A stretch of DNA of 64,000 nucleotides from Fredinandcohnia onubensis (GCF_002734215.1 NZ_NSEB01000012.1:62001-126000); one strand, 5' to 3'. Shown: positions 1 through 8,413, counted from the stretch's first letter. Notes: a model not told the origin generated them from the sequence alone. Translations and numbers: made by a program.

Positions 1-410
1 GATAATGGCGGAAACAATTCGGTTGTCTCTGCGGAACTCAAACGTGTAATTTCTCCAATTTCCGGAGCATCTTTCCGACGAGTATGTGCCCGCTCTTCCA
101 TTTTATCTAGTTTGTTTTCATCAATATGAAGACTAATCGCTCCTACCTTTTTATAACCAGTATTAGTCTCACCTAATGCTTCAAGCTCGCTTATTAACGT
201 TGAATAATATTTTGCGCCTGCTTTTGCTAAACCGTACCAAGCTTTATTTCGACGTTGGGAAAGCCATGGACAGACAATTCCCGCCGCAGCATCAGTTGCC
301 TGACCTTGATCCTTACGGTCGACAATGATTACTTTTTCACCTGCTTTTGCCAGATGATAAGCAGTTGACGAACCAAGTATCCCTGCTCCAATAACAAGAT
401 ATGATGTCAT
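1..410 (-). CDS. FAD-dependent oxidoreductase, DAO family (partial, 3' part outside window)
   Basis: This is the N-terminal 136 residues of a flavoprotein whose C-terminus lies beyond the window edge. The protein opens with a dinucleotide-binding fold: GAGILG at residues 8-13 and an acidic residue (D31) at the end of the second strand, the usual contact for the FAD adenosine ribose. The following AAGIVCPWLSQ stretch resembles the D-amino-acid dehydrogenase / glycine oxidase (DAO) family, which oxidises amino or imino groups using FAD. The ATG at 408-410 is preceded on the minus strand by AGAAGGGA. The substrate cannot be told from this fragment. The 187 bases between this start and the next gene show nothing I can name. 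Confidence 0.8.
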   Translation of the reverse strand, partial: MTSYLVIGAGILGSSTAYHLAKAGEKVIIVDRKDQGQATDAAAGIVCPWLSQRRNKAWYGLAKAGAKYYSTLISELEALGETNTGYKKVGAISLHIDENKLDKMEERAHTRRKDAPEIGEITRLSSAETTELFPPL

Positions 411-597
411 TATTTCAAAATCCCTTCTATGCTCTAGATGTGATTTATTTTACTAAAAATGTGCGTTAGAAACATCTCTTTGTCGAAATTTGTATAAAAT
501 TCTTTTTATTACCCATGATATAGATAACGCTGTAAAATATAGGAAAAAAGATAAATGTATAAAACAGCGGAAATAAGTACCGAAAGGAGGCTTACAA

Positions 598-726
598 TTG
601 GCTAAAAGGAAAAATAACCACTCTCAAACAGGAGCAAATAGTATGGACACGGAATTTGGCGCAGAGCAAGGCTTAAGTAAAAAGGCAAGGAAGAAAGCTG
701 CACGAGAAAATAAGAAAAACAAATAA
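598..726 (+). CDS. Small basic protein, possible small acid-soluble spore protein relative
   Basis: A 42-residue gene starting at TTG with a strong ribosome-binding site (AAAGGAGG, 582-589) eight bases upstream. The product starts MAKRKNNHSQTG, has a central TEFGAEQG, and ends in a lysine/arginine-rich tail. The TEFGAEQ block recalls the TEFASET repeats of gamma-type small acid-soluble spore proteins, and small size with high charge fits a spore protein. This is a resemblance only; the protein could be another spore or nucleic-acid-binding small protein. A terminator-like hairpin follows at 791. Confidence 0.55.
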   Translation: MAKRKNNHSQTGANSMDTEFGAEQGLSKKARKKAARENKKNK

Positions 727-790
727 ATAACCTACTTTTATTTAGTAAAATAAAGTACATTCGCAAAGTTTCGTACCGGTACATATTTGA

Positions 791-829
791 CCTGTTCCTA
801 AGCTAGTAATTAATTGGAACGGGTTTTTT
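791..829 (+). terminator. Rho-independent terminator
   Basis: CCTGTTCC and GGAACGGG form an 8-bp stem (one G-T pair) around a 17-base loop, followed by TTTTTT. It would end the transcript of the small gene at 598-726. Confidence 0.6.
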
Positions 830-895
830 CTTTTGATACGTGGTTATTGGACAACAGTATCTGCCCGTATACTTGTTTAGAGGGGGAGATATAAA

Positions 896-1051
896 GTGAA
901 ACAACTAGAAATTCAAATGATTTTATTTGTCGGAGCAACTTTAGCTCATGAATACTGGCAACATTGGGGCCTTCCAAGAGTCTATTATTGGGATGTTCGA
1001 CACTCTCATCTAAAAAAAATAGAAGATGATTCAGATGAAAAAATTGCATAG
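896..1051 (+). CDS. Hypothetical protein, 51 aa
   Basis: A GTG-started gene with a convincing ribosome-binding site (AGAGGGGGAGA, 880-890). The product begins MKQLEIQMILFVGATLAHEY, carries a tryptophan- and tyrosine-rich middle (QHWGLPRVYYWDVRH), and ends with an acidic tail. It has one short hydrophobic stretch (residues 8-17) but no clear membrane segment. I do not recognise a family. Support comes only from the start signal and the biased composition. Confidence 0.5.
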   Translation: MKQLEIQMILFVGATLAHEYWQHWGLPRVYYWDVRHSHLKKIEDDSDEKIA

Positions 1052-1074
1052 GAAAAGGGATAACTTTGTTACCC

Positions 1075-1890
1075 CTATTGCTGGTAGCTCTTACTTGTTT
1101 CGTCAGGTTTCCAGGCTTCGGTTAATAGGTCTCTAAAAAGTTGATTAAGGAGGCCAGTTGGATTAAGGGTACTGGATTTTAATTTAGAATTATAGAGTTC
1201 TAGGTGATGAATTTCCTGTTCGATAAATTTGTCTAGTTCCGATAGTTGATTTACTAATTTTTGACCAGAAGTTTTAGCTCTGATCAGTTTCTCAATGTCC
1301 TGTTTTAGCTCGTCCTCTTTTATCGCTTCTGCAACAAGTTTAATCAAATCAAGACTACCCATTTTGTTGTGTTTTTCAATAGATTTTGCCATCAATAATG
1401 GCCGAATCACATTGATATACGTTTTGACATGTGCACCCTTTTCTTGAATGGTTTTAAAATTTCCTTTTGCCATTTTTACATAGTGGTACATGCTTGGAAT
1501 AGGTGAAAAAAAAGTAGGTTCCAATTGTTGAATTCTTTCAAAGAATGAATATGTTTGGAAATAAGTGATGTTCGAGTGTAACCACTCCAGAAGCGCGGGA
1601 TTAGATTTACGAAATAGCCGAAGTGCCTTTGTAAGTTCCCAACCACTCATATCGACCAATGGATGGACAGGGATGCCGACTTTATCATGTTTCGGAATTT
1701 CAAGAACATCTCGCTTTGGATCAATTGAAAGGTACCAATCGGGATGATGAATATAAATAAACCGAACATCAAAATCACTACCTTCGGATGAAATGCCCCA
1801 AGTTCTGCTTCCAGCTTCACAAGCGTAAAGAATTTTAACGTTGTATTCTTTTTCGATTTGATTAAGAATCTCTACAATATGTTCTTTCAA
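1075..1890 (-). CDS. Nucleotidyltransferase, YcgL/RlaP type
   Basis: The product is 271 residues with a DNA polymerase beta-like nucleotidyltransferase N-terminus. GSR is at residues 27-29 and the metal-binding SDFDV, with D39 and D41, follows. The layout (catalytic core, then a long helical C-terminus) matches the YcgL/RlaP family, suggested in the literature to work in RNA repair or modification; the substrate is not known. I start it at the TTG at 1888-1890, because AGGGAGGGG stands 7-8 bases upstream. The longer reading from 1935 would have its Shine-Dalgarno fused to the start codon. Confidence 0.75.
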   Translation of the reverse strand: MKEHIVEILNQIEKEYNVKILYACEAGSRTWGISSEGSDFDVRFIYIHHPDWYLSIDPKRDVLEIPKHDKVGIPVHPLVDMSGWELTKALRLFRKSNPALLEWLHSNITYFQTYSFFERIQQLEPTFFSPIPSMYHYVKMAKGNFKTIQEKGAHVKTYINVIRPLLMAKSIEKHNKMGSLDLIKLVAEAIKEDELKQDIEKLIRAKTSGQKLVNQLSELDKFIEQEIHHLELYNSKLKSSTLNPTGLLNQLFRDLLTEAWKPDETSKSYQQ

Positions 1891-1913
1891 TATGACACCC
1901 CTCCCTAACATAA

Positions 1914-1939
1914 GAAAAGGAGATGCTTTTGTCATCTCC
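1914..1939 (-). terminator. Terminator after hutP
   Basis: On the minus strand GGAGATG and CATCTCC make a perfect 7-bp stem with a 7-base loop, followed by TTTTCTT. It sits just downstream of hutP and upstream of the nucleotidyltransferase start, separating the two transcripts. Confidence 0.55.
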
Positions 1940-2006
1940 CTTTAGTAAGTAGTATTCTCAATATACGTGCACATAAAACTGATCATATCGAATTGCCCTA
2001 CAAGCT

Positions 2007-2444
2007 TTAAATGTGATTTATCCCGAGACCAATTGTTTCGTGTTCAAGTCCTTTAATTGGCGCACCAATTGTTCCGTATAAAGCAACGGCTATCCATTCT
2101 CCCTCTTCCTCATTGGTATAAGGAGCACCTCGGACGATGGCAAATCGTAGACCGACTGTTCGACTGATTTCACCTATTGCCGTTTGCCCTCTTGTCACAC
2201 CTTCAATTCCTTCAATAATCGCGTGATACAAGGCATGGGTTTCACGATACTGTGACTCATGTATAAGGCCATGTCGCTTCGCAGCTGTTTCAACAGCAGC
2301 AATCACCTTCTGCATGTTCATCGATCCGACTTTTCCTTGGCAGTAAGTAACATCCTTCAACGTAAATGATAAAGTTTCCATTTCGTTTTCCGTTAATGTT
2401 GCTAAAAGTACAGCAATCTTTCCAATTGCTATTTTTTGAGTCAT
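2007..2444 (-). CDS. hutP: Hut operon antiterminator HutP
   Basis: A 145-residue protein that closely follows Bacillus HutP over its whole length. HutP is an RNA-binding hexamer that, with L-histidine and Mg2+, binds UAG-rich hut leader RNA and prevents termination upstream of the histidine-use genes. The metal-binding histidines are present: H70 and H74 in HALYHA, and H135 in GLEHET. The Mg2+/histidine pocket segments VTRG and [14 protein letters not shown] are also kept. AGAGG precedes the ATG. No hutH, U, I, G or M gene is adjacent: the gene downstream is a nucleotidyltransferase and the one upstream a MaoC protein. It is therefore separated from its usual operon, and its target must lie elsewhere. 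Confidence 0.92.
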   Translation of the reverse strand: MTQKIAIGKIAVLLATLTENEMETLSFTLKDVTYCQGKVGSMNMQKVIAAVETAAKRHGLIHESQYRETHALYHAIIEGIEGVTRGQTAIGEISRTVGLRFAIVRGAPYTNEEEGEWIAVALYGTIGAPIKGLEHETIGLGINHI

Positions 2445-2589
2445 AACTAAAAACCTCTAATTTCTGAATTTTCTTGTTATCTATTATCTTATTAAGATTG
2501 TAAACTTGAGTTAAATCGATTGTCAATGGATTTGGGAAATTTTAGTATAGTAGTATAGTAGTAATCTACCTTGATAAAGTATGGAGGAA

Positions 2590-2617
2590 TGTAAGAAAAA
2601 CCCATTTGAAAATGGGT
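2590..2617 (-). terminator. Terminator after the MaoC pair
   Basis: On the minus strand AAACCCATTT, a short loop and AAATGGGTTTTTC form a hairpin with a U-rich tail directly after the stop of the gene ending at 2618. Confidence 0.7.
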
Positions 2618-3022
2618 TTACTTGTATTTTTCAAAAACGATTTTTCCTTTGATTACGTGTTTGTCATGCTGATTGTATGCAGCAACATCAAAAGTTAACA
2701 CGTTTTCATTTATTTCTTTTAATGTAGCTTTTAACGTTATCACATCATTCAAAAACACCATGTTCCGAAAACGGATGGAATAGGTTTGAATAAAGCCTTC
2801 CTCATAGTAAGGTGTAAATAGTTTTGCTAGATTTCCCATAGTCCACATACCATGCGCAATTACACCTGGTAATCCAGCTTTATGTGCTTCATCATCTATG
2901 GTATGGATTGGATTGTAATCGTTGGATGCACCAGAATATTTTATTAGGTCCATTCTAGAAACTGGCGGGAGTTGGAGATTTTGTAGTGAATCACCAATTT
3001 GAATATTTAGTAACGAATTCAT
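2618..3022 (-). CDS. MaoC-like (R)-specific enoyl-CoA hydratase/dehydratase subunit
   Basis: A 134-residue hot-dog-fold protein. The MaoC hydratase signature is visible: ASNDYNPIH with D35 and H40 as the likely catalytic pair, followed by GLPGVIAHGMW, the conserved segment ending the hot-dog helix. Such enzymes hydrate trans-2-enoyl-CoA or dehydrate 3-hydroxyacyl-CoA. It overlaps the gene before it by four bases (ATGA), so the two are translationally coupled and probably form a heterodimer in which this subunit supplies the catalytic residues. The substrate is unknown. Confidence 0.78.
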   Translation of the reverse strand: MNSLLNIQIGDSLQNLQLPPVSRMDLIKYSGASNDYNPIHTIDDEAHKAGLPGVIAHGMWTMGNLAKLFTPYYEEGFIQTYSIRFRNMVFLNDVITLKATLKEINENVLTFDVAAYNQHDKHVIKGKIVFEKYK

Positions 3023-3468
3023 GCCAACATCTCCTTTCTAACCGCCTCCGTGATAATAACGACTAACTTAGATGAAAAAATGAGCCCGCCCTTTTCATCT
3101 TCTCCATTTTCACTAATTGTTAGAAACCCCATTGTTCCCGTAGAACCCTTTTTCTCCACGTAATTTTCGAGCTTTGAAAAGCAATATATCACTTCACCAA
3201 CACATATTGGTCTATCATACTTGAATATTTGTTCACCATGAATAAGACCTTTTTCTGGTAAAACAAGCCCTTCAATATTTCCAAATTCTAATACTCTAGG
3301 AAATGTTGGTGGCGCAATATTCGCTTTATACCTGGACGCCTTCCCATACTCTTCATCAATGAAAATAGGATGAGCATCACCAATGGCCTCGGCAAATTTT
3401 TTGACCGCTCCTCTTTCGATAACATTTTTCACTTTTACTGATTTCTTACCGATAAAATCTTTTAGCAC
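3019..3468 (-). CDS. MaoC-type dehydratase N-terminal domain protein
   Basis: A 149-residue hot-dog protein of the FAS1-type dehydratase group (N-terminal half of MaoC double hot-dog enzymes). It shows the characteristic AEAIGDAHPIFIDEEYGKAS and the APPTFP motif. It starts at GTG with AAAGGGG about nine bases upstream and overlaps the following MaoC gene by four bases. The arrangement resembles the paired HadA/HadB dehydratase subunits of mycobacteria, where one half is structural and the other catalytic. That parallel is an inference from order and fold; the acyl chain handled is not evident. Confidence 0.72.
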   Translation of the reverse strand: MLKDFIGKKSVKVKNVIERGAVKKFAEAIGDAHPIFIDEEYGKASRYKANIAPPTFPRVLEFGNIEGLVLPEKGLIHGEQIFKYDRPICVGEVIYCFSKLENYVEKKGSTGTMGFLTISENGEDEKGGLIFSSKLVVIITEAVRKEMLA

Positions 3469-3594
3469 CTATAACACCCCTTTAATCAATTGGAAAAGCG
3501 ATGTGAGAAAAACAAATATTATTGCATTGTTTTTTCTCATTTAGTATATCTTCATTTTATTTTGAAAGTTTAGGTAATACAAGACCTATTAATA

Positions 3595-3626
3595 AAGCCA
3601 CACAGTATAATAAACCGTGTGGCTTT
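3595..3626 (-). terminator. Terminator of the aldo/keto reductase gene
   Basis: AGCCACAC (3597-3604) pairs with GTGTGGCT (3617-3624). On the minus strand the stem is followed by TTATT. Confidence 0.6.
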
Positions 3627-3638
3627 CTATTAAATCAC

Positions 3639-4475
3639 TCAAAATCCAGTTGTCATTTCATCAGGATGTGATCCGATTCGGTCATTCTTGTTGAGTGCGC
3701 TTATTTTTTCCATATCTTCATGTGAAAGTTCAAAATCAAAAACATCCGCATTTTCTTGAATGCGGTGCTCTTTTATTGATTTAGGAATGGTAACAACACC
3801 GTTTTGTAGGTCCCAGCGTAAAATAACCTGCGCTACTGATTTATTGTGTTTTTGACTGATTTCTAACAATGTTGGGTCGTTCAGTAATTCTCCTCGTTTG
3901 AGTGGAGACCAAGCTTCTAACTGAATGCCTTCCTTTTTACAGAATTCATGCAATTCTGTTTGTGTCAAATGTGGATGGTATTCAACTTGGTTTACCATTG
4001 GCGTAATCTCTGAATTTTTTATGAGATTTTCAAGATGATGAACCTGGAAGTTGCTAACACCAATTGCACGTACACGCCCTTCTTTATACAGCTTTTCTAA
4101 GGCATGCCATGTTTCAATATACTTGTCTTTTCCTGGCCAGTGAATCAAGTATAAGTCTAAGTAGTCTAGACCTAATTTTTGTAGGCTTGTTTCGTAAGCT
4201 TGTAGTGTAGATTCATAACCTTGGTCGCTGTTCCAGACTTTTGATGTAACAAATAATTCTTCCCTGTTAATACCAGATTCGCGAATTGCTTGTCCAACAC
4301 CTTCTTCATTTCTATAAACAGCAGCAGTGTCGATGCTTTTATAACCATGTTTAATTGCCCATTTGACAGAATCAATAACCTCTTGACCTTCTTGTACCTT
4401 AAAAACCCCTAGGCCAAACCATGGCATTTTCACACCGTTATGTAATGTTGTTGTATCCTGAAGCCTTTTAACCAT
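3639..4475 (-). CDS. Aldo/keto reductase
   Basis: A 278-residue NADPH-dependent aldo/keto reductase of the YvgN/YtbE type, reducing small aldehydes such as methylglyoxal in related enzymes. The catalytic tetrad is complete: D49, Y54 (SIDTAAVYRNE), K79 (TSKVWN) and H112 (LIHWPG). The cofactor signatures GVSNF and IPKS are also visible. I start at the ATG ending at 4475 because GAGGAGGAG lies just upstream; the five residues before it have no separate signal. It stands alone, with a terminator on its 3' side. Confidence 0.88.
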   Translation of the reverse strand: MVKRLQDTTTLHNGVKMPWFGLGVFKVQEGQEVIDSVKWAIKHGYKSIDTAAVYRNEEGVGQAIRESGINREELFVTSKVWNSDQGYESTLQAYETSLQKLGLDYLDLYLIHWPGKDKYIETWHALEKLYKEGRVRAIGVSNFQVHHLENLIKNSEITPMVNQVEYHPHLTQTELHEFCKKEGIQLEAWSPLKRGELLNDPTLLEISQKHNKSVAQVILRWDLQNGVVTIPKSIKEHRIQENADVFDFELSHEDMEKISALNKNDRIGSHPDEMTTGF

Positions 4476-4786
4476 AAAGCTCCTCCTCATTTTAAGAAAA
4501 ATTTACCACTAACAGTTTCTCACACGTTAAATGATTTTTCAAATTTGAAGGATTTTTTAAATAAAAAAATTGAAAGTCTGGCTTATTTTGGAATGAAGTA
4601 TTTCGTTAGTTTTTGTGCAGATATAGTGGAGAATACAAGAAGTATAAATAAGAATGCGATATTTCAACACATGACCTCACACTTTTGGCTTTTGGAATAT
4701 AAGTAGTTTTATAATGAAAGCAATCGCAAAAAATATTGTAAAAATACAGATTGTTTTGTAAAATATTGCTGAAAGGAAGTGGTAGA

Positions 4787-5713
4787 TTGATTATTAAAGC
4801 TCGTGGTGAAAATACTGAATTGGAATTATTTCGTTCTTTACGAATCCGCAAGAAATTAGAAGAAAAAGACGAAAATTACTACATGTATCTTGAAAAAGGA
4901 TGGCACGGTGAAAAACAGTTTGACGGATTGCTTTTAGGCCTCACAAATGATTACCTCATTTTAAACAATCTTCTCCTTGAAGTGAACAACACTCTATTTC
5001 AAATCGACTCCCTACTCACCACCCATAACAGAATCTATATCTTTGAAGTAAAGAACTTCGAAGGTGATATTTACATTGACGGTGACCACTGGCACTTACT
5101 TTCCGGAAAAGAGATTAAAAACCCGATTACCCAAGTCTCCCGCAGCGAATCTTTGTTTCGGCAGCTATTGCAAGAACTAAGGTTTAATTTGATAGTTGAA
5201 TCAGTGATTGTCTTTATCAACCCTGAGTTTTATCTTTATCAAGCACCTGTAAAAGGACCATTTGTATTTCATGCCCAACTTGGCCGCTTTATGAAAAAAA
5301 TAGATCATTCAGCTACTGGGGAAATAACCGGGGGACTTTTGAGATTAGCGGAAAAATTAGTTTCATTACATATTAAGGAATCCCCATATAAGCGGTTACC
5401 TGCATACAATTATGAGGAATTAGAGAAAGGGATTGTTTGTAAGCGTGGATGCTCATTTATGGATGTTGCTAATCCAAACTATCTTGTGTGCCCAAGTTGT
5501 GGGGAGCTGGAACCTAAGGAATCAGCAGTGCTACGAAGTGTGAAAGAGCTTAGCTTGCTTTTTCCGGAAAGGAAGATTACGACTAATCAGGTTATAGAAT
5601 GGTGTGGGGGTATTATTACTTCAAGAATAACAATTAGAAAATATTTGTTTAAGAAATATAAACTTGTTACCACAGGTAGATCAGCATATTTTGTAAGAAA
5701 GGAGGATAAATAA
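4787..5713 (+). CDS. NERD (nuclease-related) domain protein
   Basis: A 308-residue protein with an N-terminal NERD domain: GWHGEKQFD near residues 38-46 and the nuclease-like core D74...E87-V-K89 in IYIFEVKNF, as in restriction-endonuclease-like folds. After residue 200 come two cysteine pairs (CKRGC, CPSCG) suggesting a zinc site, then a basic helical end that could bind DNA. The TTG start is chosen because GAAAGGAAGTGG precedes it by the right spacing. A possible promoter -10 (TATAAT, 4710-4715) lies upstream. NERD proteins are widespread, and their cellular role is mostly unproven. Confidence 0.78.
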   Translation: MIIKARGENTELELFRSLRIRKKLEEKDENYYMYLEKGWHGEKQFDGLLLGLTNDYLILNNLLLEVNNTLFQIDSLLTTHNRIYIFEVKNFEGDIYIDGDHWHLLSGKEIKNPITQVSRSESLFRQLLQELRFNLIVESVIVFINPEFYLYQAPVKGPFVFHAQLGRFMKKIDHSATGEITGGLLRLAEKLVSLHIKESPYKRLPAYNYEELEKGIVCKRGCSFMDVANPNYLVCPSCGELEPKESAVLRSVKELSLLFPERKITTNQVIEWCGGIITSRITIRKYLFKKYKLVTTGRSAYFVRKEDK

Positions 5714-5727
5714 GCTACAATTTTTTT

Positions 5728-6354
5728 GCGGTATAGCATTTATCGTTTTACGGTATGATACTATACCGATTGGCTCGTTTGCGATATATTACTTATCGTT
5801 TTACGGTATGATGCTATACCGATTAGCTCGTTTGCAGTATAGCATTTATCGTTTTACAGCATGACGCTATACCGATTAGCTCGCTTGCGGTATAGCCTTT
5901 ATCGTTTTACGGTATGATGCTATACCGATTAGCTCGTTTGCAGTATAGCCTTTATCGTTTTACAGCATGACGCTATACCGATTAGCTCGCTTGCGGTATA
6001 GCCTTTATCGTATTACGGCATGCTGCTATGCCGATTACCACGTATGCAGTATAGCCTTTATCGTTTTACGGCATGATGCTATACCGATTAGCTCGTATGC
6101 GGTATAGCCTTTATCGTTACACGGCATAAATGCTATACAGATTACCACGTATGCGGTATAGCATTTATCGTTTTACGGCAAGATTCTATACCGATTGGCT
6201 CGTTTGCGATATAGCATTTATCTTGTTACGGCAAGATTCTATACCGATTAGCTCGTTTACGGTATAGCACTTATCGTTTTGCAGCATGATGATATACCGA
6301 TAACCACGTTTGCGATATAGCATTTATCGTATTACAGCATGGTGCTATACAGAA
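5728..6354. repeat. Twelve-unit tandem array of a 53-nt hairpin repeat
   Basis: Units begin at 5728, 5781, 5834, 5887, 5940, 5993, 6046, 6099, 6153, 6206, 6259 and 6312 (spacing 53, once 54); the last is cut short. Each holds an arm close to GGTATAGC, a 22-base loop containing TTATCGTTTTACGG or a variant, the complementary arm GCTATACC, and a 15-base spacer close to GATTAGCTCGTTTGC. Neighbouring units alternate between two loop types (ACGGTATGATG and ACAGCATGACG), so part of the array grew as 106-base blocks. It fills the space between the convergent NERD and tatA genes, with no coding potential. Confidence 0.95.
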
Positions 6355-6379
6355 TAATGACTCAAATTCTTTAAACACA

Positions 6380-6407
6380 AAAAAAGAGAGGTTGACACCT
6401 CTCTCAG
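6380..6407 (-). terminator. Terminator of tatA
   Basis: GAGAGGT and ACCTCTC form a 7-bp stem with loop TGAC. On the minus strand it is followed by seven T residues. Confidence 0.75.
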
Positions 6408-6415
6408 TACGTTTC

Positions 6416-6589
6416 TTATTTTGATTTTGTTTCAACATCGTCATCATCAAGGATTCCCTTTGTTGCTTTTTTAAACTCGCGAAGTGTTGTTCCTGCGGCT
6501 TTTCCTAGCTCAGGAAGCTTTTTAGGTCCGAATACAAGTAATGCAAAAAAGATAATTAATATTAATTCTCCGAAACCGAGGTTTCCCAT
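6416..6589 (-). CDS. tatA: Twin-arginine translocase subunit TatA
   Basis: A 57-residue protein with the TatA/E layout: a short periplasm-side N-terminus (MGNLGFGEL), one membrane helix (about residues 9-20), the hinge [10 protein letters not shown], an amphipathic helix ([14 protein letters not shown]) and an acidic tail with DDDD. TatA multimers form the pore for folded Tat substrates, working with a TatC that is not in this window. AGGGTGG is eight bases before the ATG; another in-frame ATG two codons upstream is too close to it. It is cut off from the upstream desR gene by about 95 bases. Confidence 0.92.
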   Translation of the reverse strand: MGNLGFGELILIIFFALLVFGPKKLPELGKAAGTTLREFKKATKGILDDDDVETKSK

Positions 6590-6683
6590 ATTCATTCCAC
6601 CCTAAAACGAAATGTATTGCATTCTTATTTTAGTCCTACTCCACACATTTTTCAATTAGAGTTTTTCAAGGGATATTTTAATT

Positions 6684-7283
6684 TTATTTAAACCAACCTT
6701 TTTCTTTCGATTGGGTGATGGCTTCAATGCGATTTTTGACTTCGAGCTTATCCAAGATAGTAGAAATATAATTTCGGACAGTACCTGTTTTAATTCTAAG
6801 CTCATCCGCAATCTCTTTTGTATTTTTACCGTCCGCCACAAGCTCTAGTACTTCTCGTTCACGCTCTGTTAATGGATTTTCGTCTGCATACAAATCATCC
6901 ATTAATTCAGGAGCATAGACACGTTTTCCACTCATCACACTACGAATCGAATCTGCCAATTCATCACTAGGACTATCTTTAAGGAGGTACCCTTTCACAC
7001 CAGCCCTTAAAGCACGTTGGAAATATCCTGTACGAGCAAAGGTTGTTAAAATAATAACCTTACAGTCTGTTTCTTTTAATTCTTCGGCAGCTTCAAGACC
7101 AGTTTTTAGGGGCATTTCAATATCCATCATGCATATATCTGGCTTGAGCTCCTTCACAAGTGTAATCGCTTCTTGTCCATTACTGGCCATTCCAACAACT
7201 TCCATATCGTCCTCTAAGTTTAAAAGTGAACCAAGCGCTCCAAGGACCATTCGTTGATCTTCAGCAATTATGATTCGTATCAT
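6684..7283 (-). CDS. desR: Response regulator DesR
   Basis: A NarL-family response regulator of 199 residues, the same length as B. subtilis DesR. The receiver domain has the acidic pocket AEDQ (residues 7-10), phosphate acceptor D54 in CMMDIEMP, T80 in ILTT and the K in LLKDSP. The LuxR-type helix-turn-helix (LTEREREVLELVADG...) forms the C-terminus. In this family, phosphorylated DesR activates the acyl-lipid desaturase gene after a drop in membrane fluidity. Its ATG overlaps the desK stop (ATGA), giving coupled translation, and des lies immediately upstream. Confidence 0.93.
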   Translation of the reverse strand: MIRIIIAEDQRMVLGALGSLLNLEDDMEVVGMASNGQEAITLVKELKPDICMMDIEMPLKTGLEAAEELKETDCKVIILTTFARTGYFQRALRAGVKGYLLKDSPSDELADSIRSVMSGKRVYAPELMDDLYADENPLTEREREVLELVADGKNTKEIADELRIKTGTVRNYISTILDKLEVKNRIEAITQSKEKGWFK

Positions 7284-8413
7284 AAAAGTCCCTCCACTTC
7301 GACCTGTTTTCGTACATTTGGAATTTTAATAATTAATGTTGTGCCATCATTTGACTGAATTTCTAGGCTGCCATTTACAAACTCTAAACGTTCTCTCATC
7401 CCTTGAAGTCCGTGACCACCAACTACATCTTTATTAGGTATCGTACCAATCCCATTGTCTTTAATCATGACAGTGATTTCATCTTCAATTTGGACTATTT
7501 CAATTTTACAGTGGCTTGCTTTGCTATGTTTCACAATATTGTTGATGCCCTCTTTGATTAACATGCTGATGATATTCTCGTAGAATAGTGAAACATCTTT
7601 AAGAGAGTTGTCCTGGATATATTCAAATTCTATTCCCGCGGCTCCTAATATTTGTTGAACTCGGACAATTTCTTCCTTAATTCGGATACCACGCATTTGT
7701 GAGACCATTTTTCGAACTTCATTCAAAGCTGTTCGTGCTGTTTGTTGCACATCTTTTAATTCGTGACGTGCTTTTTCCGGGTCTTTATGTATGAGTTTTC
7801 TAGCTAAATCACTTTTTAAACCAATCATCGAAAGCTTTTGACCCAATGTGTCATGAAGGTCCCTTGCGATCCGTTGTCGTTCTTCTTGTTTGACTAGTTC
7901 TGCAATTCGTTTATTTGCATCCTCTAATTGTTCCTCGAGCTTCTCTTGTTTCTTTTTGTTATAGATATTAAATGGTAATAGAATTACGCTGATCCAAATG
8001 ATGATTACGAATGGGATTTGGGTTAGAAATACCTCTTCTTGTAATACCAGATTGTAGTTTATTGAAAATGTCGTAGCCACAAGATGTATGATGTACAACG
8101 TTAAAAAGGCTACTCGGTTTTTGATGTGTCCGTTGTAATATGCAATATAAAAAGCAAAATAAATAAATGCAAAGAGAATTGACATGGTTAATGAAATAGC
8201 GATTAGGATTGACGTCCATAGATAAACAGGCCATTTTCTCGAAATAAAGGCAAATCTTAGTGAAATGAAAAAGATGACCGTTAGAATGATGCCGGTGATT
8301 ATTTCCGCTGTCGATGACGATTGAAAGATAAAATAAAACGGCAAGATGCTAATTACTGCCCAAATATATGGTGAGACTCCTGACCATTTTTGAAAAAGTG
8401 AGTATTTCTTCAT
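7280..8413 (-). CDS. desK: Membrane thermosensor histidine kinase DesK
   Basis: A 377-residue HPK7-type kinase with four or five membrane helices in residues 10-150, then a coiled linker and the dimerisation/phosphotransfer helix RIARDLHDTLGQ with H187. The ATP-binding HATPase domain has N (EGINNIVKHS), DNGIG and GHGLQGMRERL. In the known system DesK senses membrane thickness and switches between phosphatase and kinase towards DesR. The start is the ATG ending at 8413, after GAGGGTAGG. Gene order des-desK-desR matches B. subtilis. Confidence 0.93.
   Translation of the reverse strand: MKKYSLFQKWSGVSPYIWAVISILPFYFIFQSSSTAEIITGIILTVIFFISLRFAFISRKWPVYLWTSILIAISLTMSILFAFIYFAFYIAYYNGHIKNRVAFLTLYIIHLVATTFSINYNLVLQEEVFLTQIPFVIIIWISVILLPFNIYNKKKQEKLEEQLEDANKRIAELVKQEERQRIARDLHDTLGQKLSMIGLKSDLARKLIHKDPEKARHELKDVQQTARTALNEVRKMVSQMRGIRIKEEIVRVQQILGAAGIEFEYIQDNSLKDVSLFYENIISMLIKEGINNIVKHSKASHCKIEIVQIEDEITVMIKDNGIGTIPNKDVVGGHGLQGMRERLEFVNGSLEIQSNDGTTLIIKIPNVRKQVEVEGLL

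Noticed and set aside
2541-2561. Five closely spaced TAG triplets, possible HutP-binding leader near hutP
   Set aside because: They lie on the plus strand, opposite to hutP transcription, and the spacing (2, 0, 2, 0 bases) does not fit HutP sites, which need regular gaps.
4172-4375. 67-codon minus-strand frame within the aldo/keto reductase
   Set aside because: Overlapping shadow frame of a well-supported gene, without signals of its own.
5728-6354. Considered as a CRISPR array
   Set aside because: Whole 53-nt units repeat, spacers included, and no cas gene is present; repeats are internally palindromic with long loops.
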